This document shows, piece after piece, positions 12,804 through 22,301 of a stretch of 64,000 nucleotides of DNA. This DNA is from Rubrivivax sp. (GTDB lineage: Bacteria > Pseudomonadota > Gammaproteobacteria > Burkholderiales > Burkholderiaceae_C), in assembly GCA_020248915.1 (NCBI GenBank), contig JADCGP010000017.1:186001-250000 (forward strand), given 5' to 3'. Every line of letters starts with the position of its first letter. Positions within the stretch are counted from its first letter, which is position 1. Made by a program: the position numbers and the translations under genes. Below the pieces are notes generated by a model. That model did not search any database. It was not told the DNA's origin and saw only the letters and a program-made list of their open reading frames with translations.

Positions 12804-14372
12804 GTGAACGACGAGACGGACACATCCGAGGCCCGGTCGGCAGCAGCTGCCGACCGGGTGCGCAGCCTCGTGGAACGCGGCGCCGTCGCCGACGCCATCC
12901 GGGAGGGCGAGGAGGCGGCCGCAGCGCTCTCGGGCCGTGGCCGAGCGCTCGTGCTGGGAGCCCTCGGCGTCGCTTACGGCACCGCTGGGCGCGACAAGGA
13001 CTATCTGCGCGCTGCCGTCGAGGCGAGCGAGTTGTTCCAGGCCGCCGGCGACACCGCCGGCAGCGGCGACTCGCGCGGCGGCGTCGCGAACGCGCTGCGC
13101 CTGGCCGGCGACAACGCGGCCGCCATCGAGATGCTCGAACGGGTCGAGGCCATGGCGCGGGAGGCGTCGGACACCATGCGCATCGCACGGGCTCTGCGCA
13201 GCATCGGCGTGGCCAGTTCACAGCTCGGCCGCCATCAGCACGGGCTCGCCTGCCTGCAGGAGGCGCTGGACCTGATGCAGCAGGCGGGATACGCCGACGA
13301 GTTGCTCACGACCCGGTTGTCGCTGCTGAACGCGCACAACCGCCAGCTTGCGCTGGATGCCGAGGGCCGCGCCACCGACCGGGCGCAGGCCGAGCGCCTG
13401 CTCGAGGCCTGGCGCGAGCTTGCCGACGAGGCTGCGGCCGCGGGACGGGTGCGGCTCGAGCTGATGGCACGCGGGAACCATGCGATCACGCTGCAGCCGC
13501 TGTCGCGCTGGCGCGAGGCGATCGCCGAACTGGAGCCGCTGCTGCCGCGCTACCTGGCGCACGGCATGAAGCCCAACGCCGCGCTGACCCACGTCGAGCT
13601 GGGCCGCTGCCACGCGCGGCTTGGAGCACACGAGGCCGCCCGGCACCACTACGCGTGCGGCGTCGAGATGCTGCGCGACGGCAGTCCGCATAACGACCTG
13701 ATCGAGGCCTGGAGCGGCCTCAGCGATGCGCACGAGCGGCTGGGCGATCCGGCCGCCGCGCTGGCTGCGCTGCGCGAGGTGAGGCGGCTCGAGGCGAAGC
13801 GCTCCGACGAGGCTGCGCGCCAGGCCCTCGCCCAGCGCGAGCTGCGCATCGAGCTGGCGCGGCTGACGAGCCGGTGGGCGCGCGAGGCGACGCTCGATCC
13901 GCTGACCGGGCTGGCCAACCGGCGCGCACTCGAGCACTGGCTCGCGACCCACTGGCCGGAGGCCGAGCGCGGCCGGCCGCTCCTGCTGTTGCTGCTGGAC
14001 CTGGACCACTTCAAGCGCGTCAACGACGACTTTGGCCACGACACCGGCGACGCCGTGCTGCGGGAGATCGCGGGACTGCTGCGCTCGCACTGTCGCAGCG
14101 CCGACCTCGCGGTGCGCTACGGCGGCGAGGAGTTCCTGCTCGCGATGGCGGGCGCCGACCGGCCGGCCGCCGAGACCGTGGCCGAGCGGCTGCGCGCCAC
14201 GATCGCCGCCCACGACTGGCCCCGGGTGGCGGACCGACTGGCCGTGACGGCCAGCGTGGGCCTCGCCGACGCAGCCGAGGTGCTCGACGCCGCCGCGCTG
14301 CTGACCCTGGCCGACCGGCGCCTCTACGCAGCGAAGTACGGCGGACGGAACCGGGTCGTCGTCCGCGACTGA
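12804..14372 (+). CDS. TPR-containing diguanylate cyclase (GGDEF)
   Basis: About 522 residues from GTG 12804, preceded by GGAG at good spacing; a GTG at 12711 would add 31 residues of low-complexity sequence. The N-terminal two thirds (about 20-350) consist of helical repeats of TPR type, seen as recurring Ala/Leu/Arg-rich pairs ('[23 protein letters not shown]', '[18 protein letters not shown]'). The C-terminal GGDEF domain begins at '[13 protein letters not shown]' (about 365) and has '[11 protein letters not shown]', the active-site variant GGEEF (about 441-445), and an inhibitory I-site RSAD placed five residues before it. The enzyme should make cyclic di-GMP with product inhibition. No transmembrane helix is obvious, so it is probably cytosolic and controlled through the TPR part. 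It precedes the minor pilin operon in the same direction. Confidence 0.88.
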   Translation: MNDETDTSEARSAAAADRVRSLVERGAVADAIREGEEAAAALSGRGRALVLGALGVAYGTAGRDKDYLRAAVEASELFQAAGDTAGSGDSRGGVANALRLAGDNAAAIEMLERVEAMAREASDTMRIARALRSIGVASSQLGRHQHGLACLQEALDLMQQAGYADELLTTRLSLLNAHNRQLALDAEGRATDRAQAERLLEAWRELADEAAAAGRVRLELMARGNHAITLQPLSRWREAIAELEPLLPRYLAHGMKPNAALTHVELGRCHARLGAHEAARHHYACGVEMLRDGSPHNDLIEAWSGLSDAHERLGDPAAALAALREVRRLEAKRSDEAARQALAQRELRIELARLTSRWAREATLDPLTGLANRRALEHWLATHWPEAERGRPLLLLLLDLDHFKRVNDDFGHDTGDAVLREIAGLLRSHCRSADLAVRYGGEEFLLAMAGADRPAAETVAERLRATIAAHDWPRVADRLAVTASVGLADAAEVLDAAALLTLADRRLYAAKYGGRNRVVVRD

Positions 14373-14910
14373 CGTCTGCAGGGTCGGTGCGGTCACGGTC
14401 CTCGGCACCGCCAGGGCCGCCGGCCACCGGCCCACGCCGGGCCATGACGATCGGTCCGATGCGCGCCACCGCCCCCCGGTTCGCGGGATGACCGCGACGC
14501 CAGCGCGCCGCTTCTTTCACGCGGTTACTGCTCGCCGCACCGCGGTGCCAGATTTTCACGCCCGCTCGAGCCGGTCGATGCCCAGACTCGGCGCCGGATT
14601 AACCAAGGGGGCATCCGTTGCGTCACCCGCATGTCCGTATGCAGGCGGGCGGGGCGCACCGTCGGCATAGCACCGACGGTCGTGACCGCGCGCCGTGCGT
14701 ACCGCACGGCACACAGTGCGCCGCCGTCATCCGACGGCCGGGCGGCGGTCGCCCGTCGAGATCTCGCCGCGCCACAGGCTTCAAGTGCGGGCGCGAACTG
14801 CCGAAACCTTGCCGTCGGCCGGCCTTTGGCGCTTGGGAACCGGCAGCCGGCACCCGGGTCGCGCCACTGCACGCGTCCCGACCCCACCAAGCCAGACGGA
14901 CAACCCCGAG
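14373..14910 (+). other. 538-bp non-coding leader upstream of the minor pilin operon
   Basis: I see no convincing gene here on either strand; open frames have atypical composition and no ribosome-binding site. The stretch holds a 12-bp palindrome GCACCGCGGTGC (14537-14548), soon followed by GATTTT, which might end the GGDEF transcript. It also holds three tandem hairpins listed separately. A long transcribed leader for the pilin operon is possible. Confidence 0.5.
14658..14738 (+). promoter_or_regulatory. Three tandem hairpins in the pilin-operon leader
   Basis: Hairpin 1: ACCGTCGG (14658-14665), 7-nt loop, CCGACGGT (14673-14680). Hairpin 2: GCCGTGCG (14692-14699), TAC loop, CGCACGGC (14703-14710). 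Hairpin 3: GCCGTC (14723-14728), ATCC loop, GACGGC (14733-14738). All stems are perfect. None has a T-tract. I could not match them to the c-di-GMP riboswitch consensus. Confidence 0.4.
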
Positions 14911-15486
14911 ATGAAAACGGCGCCCGGTCGCGGGCTGACACTGATCGAGCTGATGATCGCCGGCGCCCTGCTGGCGATCCTGCTGGCGATCGCCGCGCCG
15001 GACCTTCGCGAGGCTATCCAGCGCAACCGGCTGCACGGCGCCGCGTCCGATCTCATCGGCGCGGTCCAGCTCGCGCGCACCGAGGCGGTCCGTTCCGGCC
15101 GGCGCACGGTGCTGTGCCGCTCGGCCGACGGCAGTGCCTGTGACACGACAGCAGCCTCCTGGCCCGGCTGGATCGTCTTCGTCGACCTGGATGAGGACAA
15201 CGTGCGCGACACGGCCGAGCCGCTGGTCGCCTCCGGAACCTTCGACGTCGTCAGTGTGATGCCGAGCGCGAACGTCACCGCGCTGTCCCAGCGGATCGTG
15301 TTCCGCGGCGATGGCACCGCCCGCGCGTCGGACGGGAGGACGCTGCTGACCGGCACGCTGGCCGTGTGCGTGGCCACGACACGCCCCGCCTTGAACGTCC
15401 GCGACGTGTCACTGGCCTTCGGCATGCGGACCAGCGTGCGGCCGCGCAACGGCAGCGGCGCCTGCGGCACGCCTCCCGACGCCTGA
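14911..15486 (+). CDS. fimT: Type IV pilus minor pilin FimT/GspH family
   Basis: A 191-residue pseudopilin from ATG 14911. It has a short leader ending in Gly and the prepilin peptidase site 'GRG/LTLIELMIAGALLAILLAIAAP', with Glu at +5 and a hydrophobic helix. The following FimT/GspH domain begins 'DLREAIQRNRLHGAASDLIGAVQLARTEAV', which is diagnostic. Minor pilins of this class prime pilus assembly at the inner membrane. It is the first gene of a six-gene operon with pilV 25 bp downstream. A frame open further upstream lacks the prepilin-like context, so I place the start here. Four Cys in the second half may form disulfides. Confidence 0.92.
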   Translation: MKTAPGRGLTLIELMIAGALLAILLAIAAPDLREAIQRNRLHGAASDLIGAVQLARTEAVRSGRRTVLCRSADGSACDTTAASWPGWIVFVDLDEDNVRDTAEPLVASGTFDVVSVMPSANVTALSQRIVFRGDGTARASDGRTLLTGTLAVCVATTRPALNVRDVSLAFGMRTSVRPRNGSGACGTPPDA

Positions 15487-15511
15487 CCGTCGCACCAGGA
15501 GAACGAGACCC

Positions 15512-15994
15512 ATGAAGCCGACCCCCCCCTCACGCACCGAACCGCCGGGCGCCCGCGCCCCGCGACGCCGGCCGCGGCAGGGCCTCGGCCTGATCGAGGT
15601 GCTCGTCTCGGTCCTGATCGTCAGCGTCGGGATGCTGGGCGCCGCCGCGATGCAGGCCGTGACGCTGCGCAACGGCCAGGGCACCTACGAGCACGCCCAG
15701 AGCACCGTGCTGACGCAGGCCATGCTCGACGCCATGCGTGCCAACCTGCAGGCGGTCACGACCGGCGGCTACAACACGGCGGGGTTCGTCTGCACCGCGC
15801 CGACCGCCAGCAACCTGGCCACCCGCGATCTCGCGCGCTGGATCAACAGCTTGCAGGCCATGATGGGTCCTTCGGCCTGCGGCAGCGTGACCTGCAATGC
15901 CGGAGGCGAGTGCCTGGTGCGGGTGCAGTGGGATGACTCGCGCCGGACCGGCGGCGCGACCACGATGGTGGTCGAGACGGGAGTGCAGCTTTGA
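15512..15994 (+). CDS. pilV: Type IV pilus minor pilin PilV
   Basis: A 160-residue prepilin. A long, basic leader of about 25 residues precedes the cleavage site 'RQG/LGLIEVLVSVLIVSVGMLG', with Glu at +5. The extended helix and the phrase 'AAAMQAVTLRNGQ' are typical of PilV. The periplasmic part contains 'CTAPTASNLATRDLARW' and paired cysteines near 'ACGSVTCNAGGECLVRVQW'. A GGAGAA ribosome-binding site lies upstream of ATG 15512. It belongs with fimT, pilW, pilX, pilY1 and pilE, whose products form the priming tip complex of the type IV pilus. Its TGA shares one base with the pilW ATG. Confidence 0.9.
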   Translation: MKPTPPSRTEPPGARAPRRRPRQGLGLIEVLVSVLIVSVGMLGAAAMQAVTLRNGQGTYEHAQSTVLTQAMLDAMRANLQAVTTGGYNTAGFVCTAPTASNLATRDLARWINSLQAMMGPSACGSVTCNAGGECLVRVQWDDSRRTGGATTMVVETGVQL

Positions 15995-16989
15995 TGCCGG
16001 TGCGCGCCACGTCGGTCCGGACGGCCCGTGCCGTGCGGGGGCTGAGCGTCATCGAGGTGATGGTGTCGCTCGTGCTCGGCCTGTTGGTCGTGGGGGCGGC
16101 GGCGCTGCTGTTCAGCGGCACCCGCGTGGCCAACCGGCAGGGCGAGAACCTGGCGCGCGTCGGCGAGTCGGTCCGCACCAGCTACGACATGATGGCGCGC
16201 GAGATCCGCGAGGCAGGCGGCGCGCCCTGCGACGCGCGCCTGAACACCGCCAACGTGCTGGGGGTGGCCGACTGGTGGGGCACCTGGGGCGAGCCCGTGC
16301 GCGGCTTCGACGGCAGCACCGCCTTCGCCGGGGCGGCTTTCGGCACTGCCGTCGGCGAGCGCGTGAACGGCACCCATGCCATCGTGGTGCGCTACGGCCA
16401 GACGCTCGATGCGCTGCGAGTCACCGCGCACGACGCCACCACGAGCCGCCGCTTCACGGTGCTGCCCGCCGCCCACGGCGTCGTGGCAGGCGACGTGCTG
16501 ATGGTGTGCGACTTCCGCCAGATGGCGATGTTCTCGGCCAGCTCGACGGCGTCGGGCACGATCGATCACGCCACGGGCGGAGCCGCGCCTGCCAACTGCA
16601 CCGCCAACCTCGGGCTGCCCGTGACCTGCGGCGCGGGCACGGCGAGGGAGTTCGCGGTGGGTTCGCTGCTGGCACGGTTCGTGGCCGCCGGCTGGTACAT
16701 CGGCAACAACGGCCGGCCGGAGACGGGCGGTCGCTCGCTGTACCGCGTCACCCGCGACGGCTTCGAGGAGGTTGCCGAAGGCGTGCGTGACCTGCAGCTG
16801 TCCTTCCTGCAGGATGCCGGCACCGATTACGTCGCTGCCACGGCAGTCACCGACTGGACGGCGGTGCTCGCGGTGCGCGTGGATCTCACCTACGAGACCC
16901 CCGAGGCCGCGATGTCGACCGCCTCGGCCACGGCGCGGCTGCAGCGCCCGGTCGGCTTCACCGCCAACCTCCGCAACATGATGCCCTGA
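15994..16989 (+). CDS. pilW: Type IV pilus minor pilin PilW
   Basis: A 331-residue prepilin from ATG 15994 (TGATG overlap with pilV; a TTG three bases earlier is also open). The cleavage site is 'RG/LSVIEVMVSLVLGLLVVGAAALL', with Glu at +5. The downstream domain starts 'GTRVANRQGENLARVGESVRTSYDMMAREIREAG', a signature shared by PilW proteins. The rest is Gly/Thr-rich beta structure with the usual C-terminal 'VRVDLTYET' strand. PilW is a tip-complex pilin assembled in the inner membrane before pilus extension. Length is within the PilW range. Confidence 0.9.
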   Translation: MPVRATSVRTARAVRGLSVIEVMVSLVLGLLVVGAAALLFSGTRVANRQGENLARVGESVRTSYDMMAREIREAGGAPCDARLNTANVLGVADWWGTWGEPVRGFDGSTAFAGAAFGTAVGERVNGTHAIVVRYGQTLDALRVTAHDATTSRRFTVLPAAHGVVAGDVLMVCDFRQMAMFSASSTASGTIDHATGGAAPANCTANLGLPVTCGAGTAREFAVGSLLARFVAAGWYIGNNGRPETGGRSLYRVTRDGFEEVAEGVRDLQLSFLQDAGTDYVAATAVTDWTAVLAVRVDLTYETPEAAMSTASATARLQRPVGFTANLRNMMP

Positions 16990-17011
16990 GCGCAACGGAG
17001 CCCGTACTGTC

Positions 17012-17566
17012 GTGAACACCTTCGGCCGCCCCACGGAACGCGCGCAAGGCGCGCCAAGGCCGCGGCGCGCCCCGCCGCGCGGCATCTCCTTGATCACCAG
17101 CCTGATGCTGCTGGCGCTGATCTCCCTGGTCGTCGTCAGCGGCATGCGCAGTGGCGTGCTGCAGGCGAAGATGAACAGCGCCACGCAGGATCGCAACTTG
17201 GCGTTCCAGGCCACCGAGGCGGCGCTGCGGGAGGCCGAGCGCGCCACCGCGGCCACCGCGGCCGCCAGCTTCCCGGGCTCGGGCTGCACCTCCGGCAACT
17301 GTTCCCGGCCGGACACCGCCGACACGCCGCGCTGGCTCGACGCCGGGTTCACCGGCTGGCGCAACGCCGCCGCCAGCGCCCCGGCGGCCGCACCGCCGGC
17401 CCAGGTGATCGTCGAGAACATGGGCTCGGCCCCGAACTGGCTGGGGTGCGAGAGCGAGATCCCGCGCCAGCCCAACTGCGTCACGCAGCGCTATCGCATC
17501 ACCGCCCGCAGCGCCGCCCAGGACCGCGCTTCGGTGGTGCTGCAAACCCAGATGGCCGCACCCTGA
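17012..17566 (+). CDS. pilX: Type IV pilus assembly protein PilX
   Basis: A 184-residue protein starting at GTG 17012. A basic, Pro/Arg-rich leader of about 30 residues precedes 'RG/ISLITSLMLLALISLVVVSGMRSG'. Position +5 is Thr rather than Glu, as is usual in PilX, which does not need the Glu +5 contact of major pilins. The helix continues into 'QAKMNSATQDRNLAFQATEAALREAERA', a typical PilX phrase. Two cysteine pairs lie in the globular part. It is placed between pilW and pilY1 in the conserved order and is thought to act with PilY1 at the pilus tip. Confidence 0.88.
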   Translation: MNTFGRPTERAQGAPRPRRAPPRGISLITSLMLLALISLVVVSGMRSGVLQAKMNSATQDRNLAFQATEAALREAERATAATAAASFPGSGCTSGNCSRPDTADTPRWLDAGFTGWRNAAASAPAAAPPAQVIVENMGSAPNWLGCESEIPRQPNCVTQRYRITARSAAQDRASVVLQTQMAAP

Positions 17567-17636
17567 GACCGGGCTACGACGCGAACCCGACCCGCACCGA
17601 CCGAACAGCAACCGACACGGACCTAGCGAGGATTCC

Positions 17637-20600
17637 ATGATCGACGACCGCAACCACCGTCTGACCCTTCGCGCCGCGTGCGCCCCGCGGCCACTGCGCG
17701 TCGCCGCGCTGCTGGCCGCGCTGGGCGCTATCTGCGCGCCGGCGAGCGCCCAGCTGACGATCGGCAACAACCCGCTGTTCCTGGTGGCCGCCAAGTCCAA
17801 CGTGCTGGTGATCCTCGACAACTCGAACTCGATGGACGAGGACGCCTCCGGCGCCGCCGTGGGCAGCGCTTCGGCCAACAGCAAGAGCGAGATCGCGCGC
17901 GGCGTGGTACGCAACCTGACCGACCAGTACCGCAGCCGCGTGAACATGGGCCTGATGGCGTACCGGCAGGGGGCGCTGGCAAACCGCCACGTGCACAACT
18001 CGCCGTACGACATCAGCTTCAACCCGTCGAACTTCGACGCGAGCTTCACCGGCGCGCGCGCAAGCGCCACGAAGCGCTTCCGCATGCCGAAGCCCGGCGT
18101 CCCTGGCGAGTTCATCTACTACAACGTGGCGCTGCCCTTCTACGACAACGCCAACCAAGGCAACGCCTACTGTTACTCGAACACGGCCACGGCCTTCAAC
18201 AACGGCGAGCACCCGGTCACTGGGCCGTTCGACCCCTACCGGTGCTTCGCCAACAAGACCGGCACGAGCGACGCGCTGCCCGTATGGGGCAATGCGGCCA
18301 GCGAGGCTGCCAACGGGTGGTCGGCTCTGTTTTGGGCCGGCACCTTCGAGCCCACCGACAGCGACCTGGCCCAGGGCATCCTCGACTTCGGGCGCTTCAG
18401 CTCCTGGCACTGGGTGTCCAGGAGCTGGTTCAACAACACATCGCCGGGCCGCGGCTTCCTGCACGTGCCGATCGGCGACCTCAATGCGACACAGGCCGCG
18501 AACATCCGCAACCGGCTCGCCTGCAACGTCCCCGGCGCAGGGGCGCCATGCACCGCGGCAGGCATCGCCAATGCCGGCCTGACGCCCATCGAAGGCACGC
18601 TGCTGACGGCCCGCGACTACTTCGCAGGCACCTGGAACGTCGCCGCCGAGGGCTTCACGGCCGCCTGCTATCCGCTGCCGCAGTCGTGCGGCAACAACTT
18701 CGTGATCCTGCTCACCGACGGCCTGCCCTCGACCGACCGCAACGGCGCCCTGATCACGAACCCGGCCACCGGTTCTGCCGCCGCGGTCGCGGCCGTCACC
18801 GCGCTGCGCACGGCCGGCGTCACGACCTACGTGATCGGCTTCGCCCTGCCGGTCGGCGTCGATCCGGCGACGCTCGATGCGATGGCGGCCGCCGGCGACA
18901 CCGGCACGGCCTACATGGCCACCGACGCGGCTGCGCTGCAGGCGGCCTTCGACAGCATCTTCGACGACGTGTTCCGGCGCACCTCGGCGTTCGGCGCGGT
19001 TTCCCAGAACACGACGTCCATCACCACGGGATCGACCGTGTTCCAGGGCCGCTTCGACAGCACCGACTGGTCCGGCGAACTCACCGCGTACCAGCCCTCG
19101 ACCAGCGGCACGCTGTCCCAGGTCTGGTCGACCAGCGACGTCGGTCGGATCCCGGCGCCGGCCTCGCGCAAGGTGTTCACGATGGTGCCTGGCGTCGGCG
19201 GCAAGGCTTTCCAGACGCTGACCGATCTGTCGACCGCCCAGCAGACCGCCCTGGCAACGCCGGCTTGCGGCGGGTCGCTCCCCACCGCGTCCGCCTGCGC
19301 GCAGGCGCGCATCGACCATGTGCGCGGCTTGCAAACGCAGGAAGACCCGACCGGCCCGCTGCGCCGGCGGACACGGCTGCTGGGCGACATCATCAGCAGC
19401 TCGCCCTTCTACGCCAACGGCACGGTCTACGTGGGCGCAAACGACGGCATGCTCCATGCGTTCGACGCTGGCACCGGCAACGAGCTGTTCGCCTTCGTTC
19501 CGAGCGCGATGATGGCGAAGATCCCCAACCTGACGTCCAGCAACTACGTCCACGACTACTTCGTCGACGGCGACATCGCCGTGTCGACCGAGGCGGAGAC
19601 GCCGGGCAAGGCGATCCTGGTCGGGGCGCTCGGCCGCGGCGGTCGCGCGCTGTTTGCGCTCGACGTGACCAGCCCCTCCACGTTCTCGGCCAGCAACGTG
19701 AAGTGGGAGTTCACCGATCCGGACCTGGGCCTCGTGCTCGGCAAGCCGGTGATCGCGAAGCTGAACAACGGCCGGGCGGCGGTGCTCGTGGGCAATGGCG
19801 TCAACAGCGACAACCACCGCGCGGTGCTGTTCATCATCGACCTCGACACCGGCGAACTGATCCGCAAGATCGACACCCAGGCAGGCGGCACCGGCGCCAA
19901 CACCAACGGCATGTCCACGCCCCGCCTGTGGGACAACGACGGGAACGGCACGGCCGACCTGGCGTATGCCGGCGACCTGCAGGGCAACGTCTGGCGCTTC
20001 GACCTGGGCTCCGCCACCGCGTCGAGCTGGGGGTCCTCGTTCACCAGCGCGGGGCTCCCGGCACCCTTCTTCGTCGCGCGCGACTCCAGCAACAACCGCC
20101 AGCCGATCACCGGGATGATCGGTCTCGGGGTCAACAGCCGGACCGGGGACCCTAACTTCGGCAAGCGCTATGTCTTCGTGGGCACCGGTCGCTATCTGGT
20201 CGCGGACGACGTGACCAGCATGGCCGTGCAGACCTGGTACGGCCTGATCGACAACGGCGTGCAGATCACCGGGCGCGCCTCGTTGCGGCAGCGCACGGTG
20301 ACCCTCGAACAGCTTGTCGGCGGCCGCACGGCGCGGGCCTTCTCCGTCGCCGCATCCGGCGACATGACCGGTTTATCCGGCTGGTACCTCGACTTCACGA
20401 ACTCAGTCGGCGCTGCCCAGGGCGAGCGGATGATCGGCGAGCAGAAGCACTTCGCCGGTACCCTGGTCGGCGCGTCCATCCTGCCCAGCAACAACGCCTG
20501 CGCGGCGGGAGGCTCCGGCTTCATCAATGCCATCGACGCCTTCACCGGCGGGGCCATCCAGAACCCGTTCTTCGACCTCAACAACGATCTGGCGTTCAAC

Positions 20601-20792
20601 AACAGCGACCTGATCGGCACGCCGGCACGGACCGCCTCGTCGGTGTCGCCCGACATCAACCTGCCCGGCGACCCGATCCTGATCGGCAACCGGCTGATCG
20701 CCAGCGGCACCTCGGGCAGCATGTCCAGCGTGTCGGTCCGCAACCCGGTGCGCTCGGGCCGCATCTCGTGGCGCGAGGCGGTCACCCGCTGA
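17637..20792 (+). CDS. pilY1: Type IV pilus tip adhesin/assembly factor PilY1
   Basis: A 1051-residue secreted protein, AGGA upstream of ATG 17637. A signal peptide ends 'APASA/QLTIGNNPLF'. The N-terminal half is a von Willebrand A-like domain with the MIDAS pattern DNSNS (in 'VILDNSNSMDEDA'), long insertions, then 'CGNNFVILLTDGLPS'. The C-terminal half is the PilY1 beta-propeller, entered at 'LGDIISSSPFYANGTVYVGANDGMLHAFD', with a calcium-loop 'WDNDGNGTADLAYAGDLQGNVWRFD' of the DxDxNG type known to matter for pilus extension and retraction control. PilY1 also links surface sensing to c-di-GMP in Pseudomonas; here a GGDEF gene lies upstream of the operon. Functional transfer is inference. Confidence 0.92.
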   Translation: MIDDRNHRLTLRAACAPRPLRVAALLAALGAICAPASAQLTIGNNPLFLVAAKSNVLVILDNSNSMDEDASGAAVGSASANSKSEIARGVVRNLTDQYRSRVNMGLMAYRQGALANRHVHNSPYDISFNPSNFDASFTGARASATKRFRMPKPGVPGEFIYYNVALPFYDNANQGNAYCYSNTATAFNNGEHPVTGPFDPYRCFANKTGTSDALPVWGNAASEAANGWSALFWAGTFEPTDSDLAQGILDFGRFSSWHWVSRSWFNNTSPGRGFLHVPIGDLNATQAANIRNRLACNVPGAGAPCTAAGIANAGLTPIEGTLLTARDYFAGTWNVAAEGFTAACYPLPQSCGNNFVILLTDGLPSTDRNGALITNPATGSAAAVAAVTALRTAGVTTYVIGFALPVGVDPATLDAMAAAGDTGTAYMATDAAALQAAFDSIFDDVFRRTSAFGAVSQNTTSITTGSTVFQGRFDSTDWSGELTAYQPSTSGTLSQVWSTSDVGRIPAPASRKVFTMVPGVGGKAFQTLTDLSTAQQTALATPACGGSLPTASACAQARIDHVRGLQTQEDPTGPLRRRTRLLGDIISSSPFYANGTVYVGANDGMLHAFDAGTGNELFAFVPSAMMAKIPNLTSSNYVHDYFVDGDIAVSTEAETPGKAILVGALGRGGRALFALDVTSPSTFSASNVKWEFTDPDLGLVLGKPVIAKLNNGRAAVLVGNGVNSDNHRAVLFIIDLDTGELIRKIDTQAGGTGANTNGMSTPRLWDNDGNGTADLAYAGDLQGNVWRFDLGSATASSWGSSFTSAGLPAPFFVARDSSNNRQPITGMIGLGVNSRTGDPNFGKRYVFVGTGRYLVADDVTSMAVQTWYGLIDNGVQITGRASLRQRTVTLEQLVGGRTARAFSVAASGDMTGLSGWYLDFTNSVGAAQGERMIGEQKHFAGTLVGASILPSNNACAAGGSGFINAIDAFTGGAIQNPFFDLNNDLAFNNSDLIGTPARTASSVSPDINLPGDPILIGNRLIASGTSGSMSSVSVRNPVRSGRISWREAVTR

Positions 20793-20822
20793 GCGCCCGG
20801 CACCTCGGCACCAGGACACACC

Positions 20823-21269
20823 ATGCCCCGACCTGCCAGCGAACGGCCCGCCCGTGGCGTCACTCTGATGGAGCTGATGATCGCGGTGGTGATCATCGGC
20901 ATCCTCGGCGCAGTGGCCTGGCCCCAGTACACCAGCTACTCCACGCGCGCCAACCGGTCCGCCGTGGCCGGTTGCCTGCTCGAGCAGGCGCAGTTCATGG
21001 AACGGGTGTACGCGAGCAACATGCGGTACGACCAGAACAACGGCGCCGCCACCGCGCTGCCCGCGACGGCCTGCCGCACCAACCTGGCCAGCGCCTACAC
21101 CATCCAGTTCGCCACCGGCCAGCCCGGACAGCGCACCTACGTGATCCAGGCCGTGCCGCAGGGTCAGCAGTCCACCCGCGACACGGCCTGCGGAACGCTC
21201 GGCCTGAACCAGGCGGGCGACCGCACCAAGAGCGGCACGGCGCCGACCGTGGCCGAGTGCTGGCGCTGA
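20823..21269 (+). CDS. pilE: Type IV pilin of PilE minor pilin type
   Basis: A 148-residue prepilin with a short leader and the site 'ARG/VTLMELMIAVVIIGILGAVAWPQY', Glu at +5. The mature domain begins 'YTSYSTRANRSAVAGCLLEQAQFMERVYASN', typical of the PilE that ends fimT-pilVWXY1E operons rather than of the major pilin PilA. Cysteines near residues 50, 75, 120 and the C-terminus can form the D-region disulfides. A 216-bp gap follows, then the mla operon, so this probably closes the pilin operon. Confidence 0.9.
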   Translation: MPRPASERPARGVTLMELMIAVVIIGILGAVAWPQYTSYSTRANRSAVAGCLLEQAQFMERVYASNMRYDQNNGAATALPATACRTNLASAYTIQFATGQPGQRTYVIQAVPQGQQSTRDTACGTLGLNQAGDRTKSGTAPTVAECWR

Positions 21270-21485
21270 CGGGCTGCCTGGGCTGCTGAGCGGGCGCGCG
21301 CCGCCGGCGCGTGGCAGGCTCCGGGAAGGCGCCGCGGCGGGTGCGCCCAGCCGGACCGGGCCCGGCACGACCTACCACTGCGCTCCAGCGCCCTGCGTGC
21401 GACAATCTACCGGTTGATTGGGCGAGGCCGCGAGCCCTGCCCGCCAAACCATGACGCCCCGCAGCCGCGCCGGGGCCGCCGCCGC

Positions 21486-22301
21486 GTGAATCCCTCCGAC
21501 GCCTTCATCGAGATCGACCACGTCACGTTCGGCTACGACAGCGCCCGGCCGATCCTGAGCGACATCTCGCTGTCCTTTCCGCGCGGCAAGGTCACGGCGA
21601 TCCTGGGCAGCTCGGGCTGCGGCAAGACGACGCTGATGCGCCTGATCGCCGGCGTGCATTCCGCCGACGCCGGGCGCGTGGTGTTCGACGGCGAGGTGGT
21701 GGACATCCGCGACCGGGCGCGCCTGTTCCGGCTTCGGCGGCGGCTGGGCATGCTGTTCCAGTTCGGCGCCTTGTTCACCGACCTGACCGTGTTCGAGAAC
21801 GTCGCCTTTCCGCTGCGCGAGCACACCGATCTGCCCGAGGCGCTGATCCGCGACATCGTGCTGATGAAGCTCAACGCGGTGGGTCTGCGCGGGGCGGCGC
21901 CGCTGCGCATCAGCGAGGTCTCGGGGGGCATGGCCCGCCGCATCGCGCTGGCCCGCGCGATCGCGCTCGACCCCGAGCTGATCATGTACGACGAACCCTT
22001 CGCCGGCCTCGACTTGATCAGCATGGGCGTGGCCGCCAAGCTGATCCGCACGCTGAACGACGTGACCGGCGCGACCTCGCTGGTGGTGAGCCACGACGTG
22101 CCCGAGTGCATGTCGATCAGCGACCATGTCGTGCTGATGGCCGCTGGCGGCCGCATCGTCGCGCAGGGCACGCCGGCCGAGCTGATGTCCAGCAGCGACC
22201 CGGAGACGCGCCAGTTCACGCGCGGCGAGCCGGACGGGCCGGTCAAGTTCCACTACCCTGCGCCGGATATCGGCGCCGACTTCGGGGTGGCGGCGCGATG
22301 A
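21486..22301 (+). CDS. mlaF: Phospholipid transport ATPase MlaF
   Basis: A 271-residue ABC ATPase from GTG 21486. MlaF drives MlaE in the Mla pathway, which keeps the outer leaflet of the outer membrane free of phospholipid. Walker A is GSSGCGKTT, the Q-loop is 'LFQFGALFTDLTVFENVAFPLRE', the signature is 'SEVSGGMARRIALARA', Walker B is 'LIMYDEPFAGLD', and the switch His is in 'VVSHD'. The 'MLFQFGALF' and 'SGGMARR' phrasing is specific to the MlaF/Ttg2A group. Upstream in-frame starts near 21414 would add arginine-rich residues unlike the family. The TGA overlaps the mlaE ATG (ATGA). Confidence 0.93.
   Translation: MNPSDAFIEIDHVTFGYDSARPILSDISLSFPRGKVTAILGSSGCGKTTLMRLIAGVHSADAGRVVFDGEVVDIRDRARLFRLRRRLGMLFQFGALFTDLTVFENVAFPLREHTDLPEALIRDIVLMKLNAVGLRGAAPLRISEVSGGMARRIALARAIALDPELIMYDEPFAGLDLISMGVAAKLIRTLNDVTGATSLVVSHDVPECMSISDHVVLMAAGGRIVAQGTPAELMSSSDPETRQFTRGEPDGPVKFHYPAPDIGADFGVAAR

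Noticed and set aside
14640..14720. c-di-GMP riboswitch upstream of the pilin operon
   Set aside because: Context made it attractive, but I could not find the conserved GEMM core, only simple hairpins.
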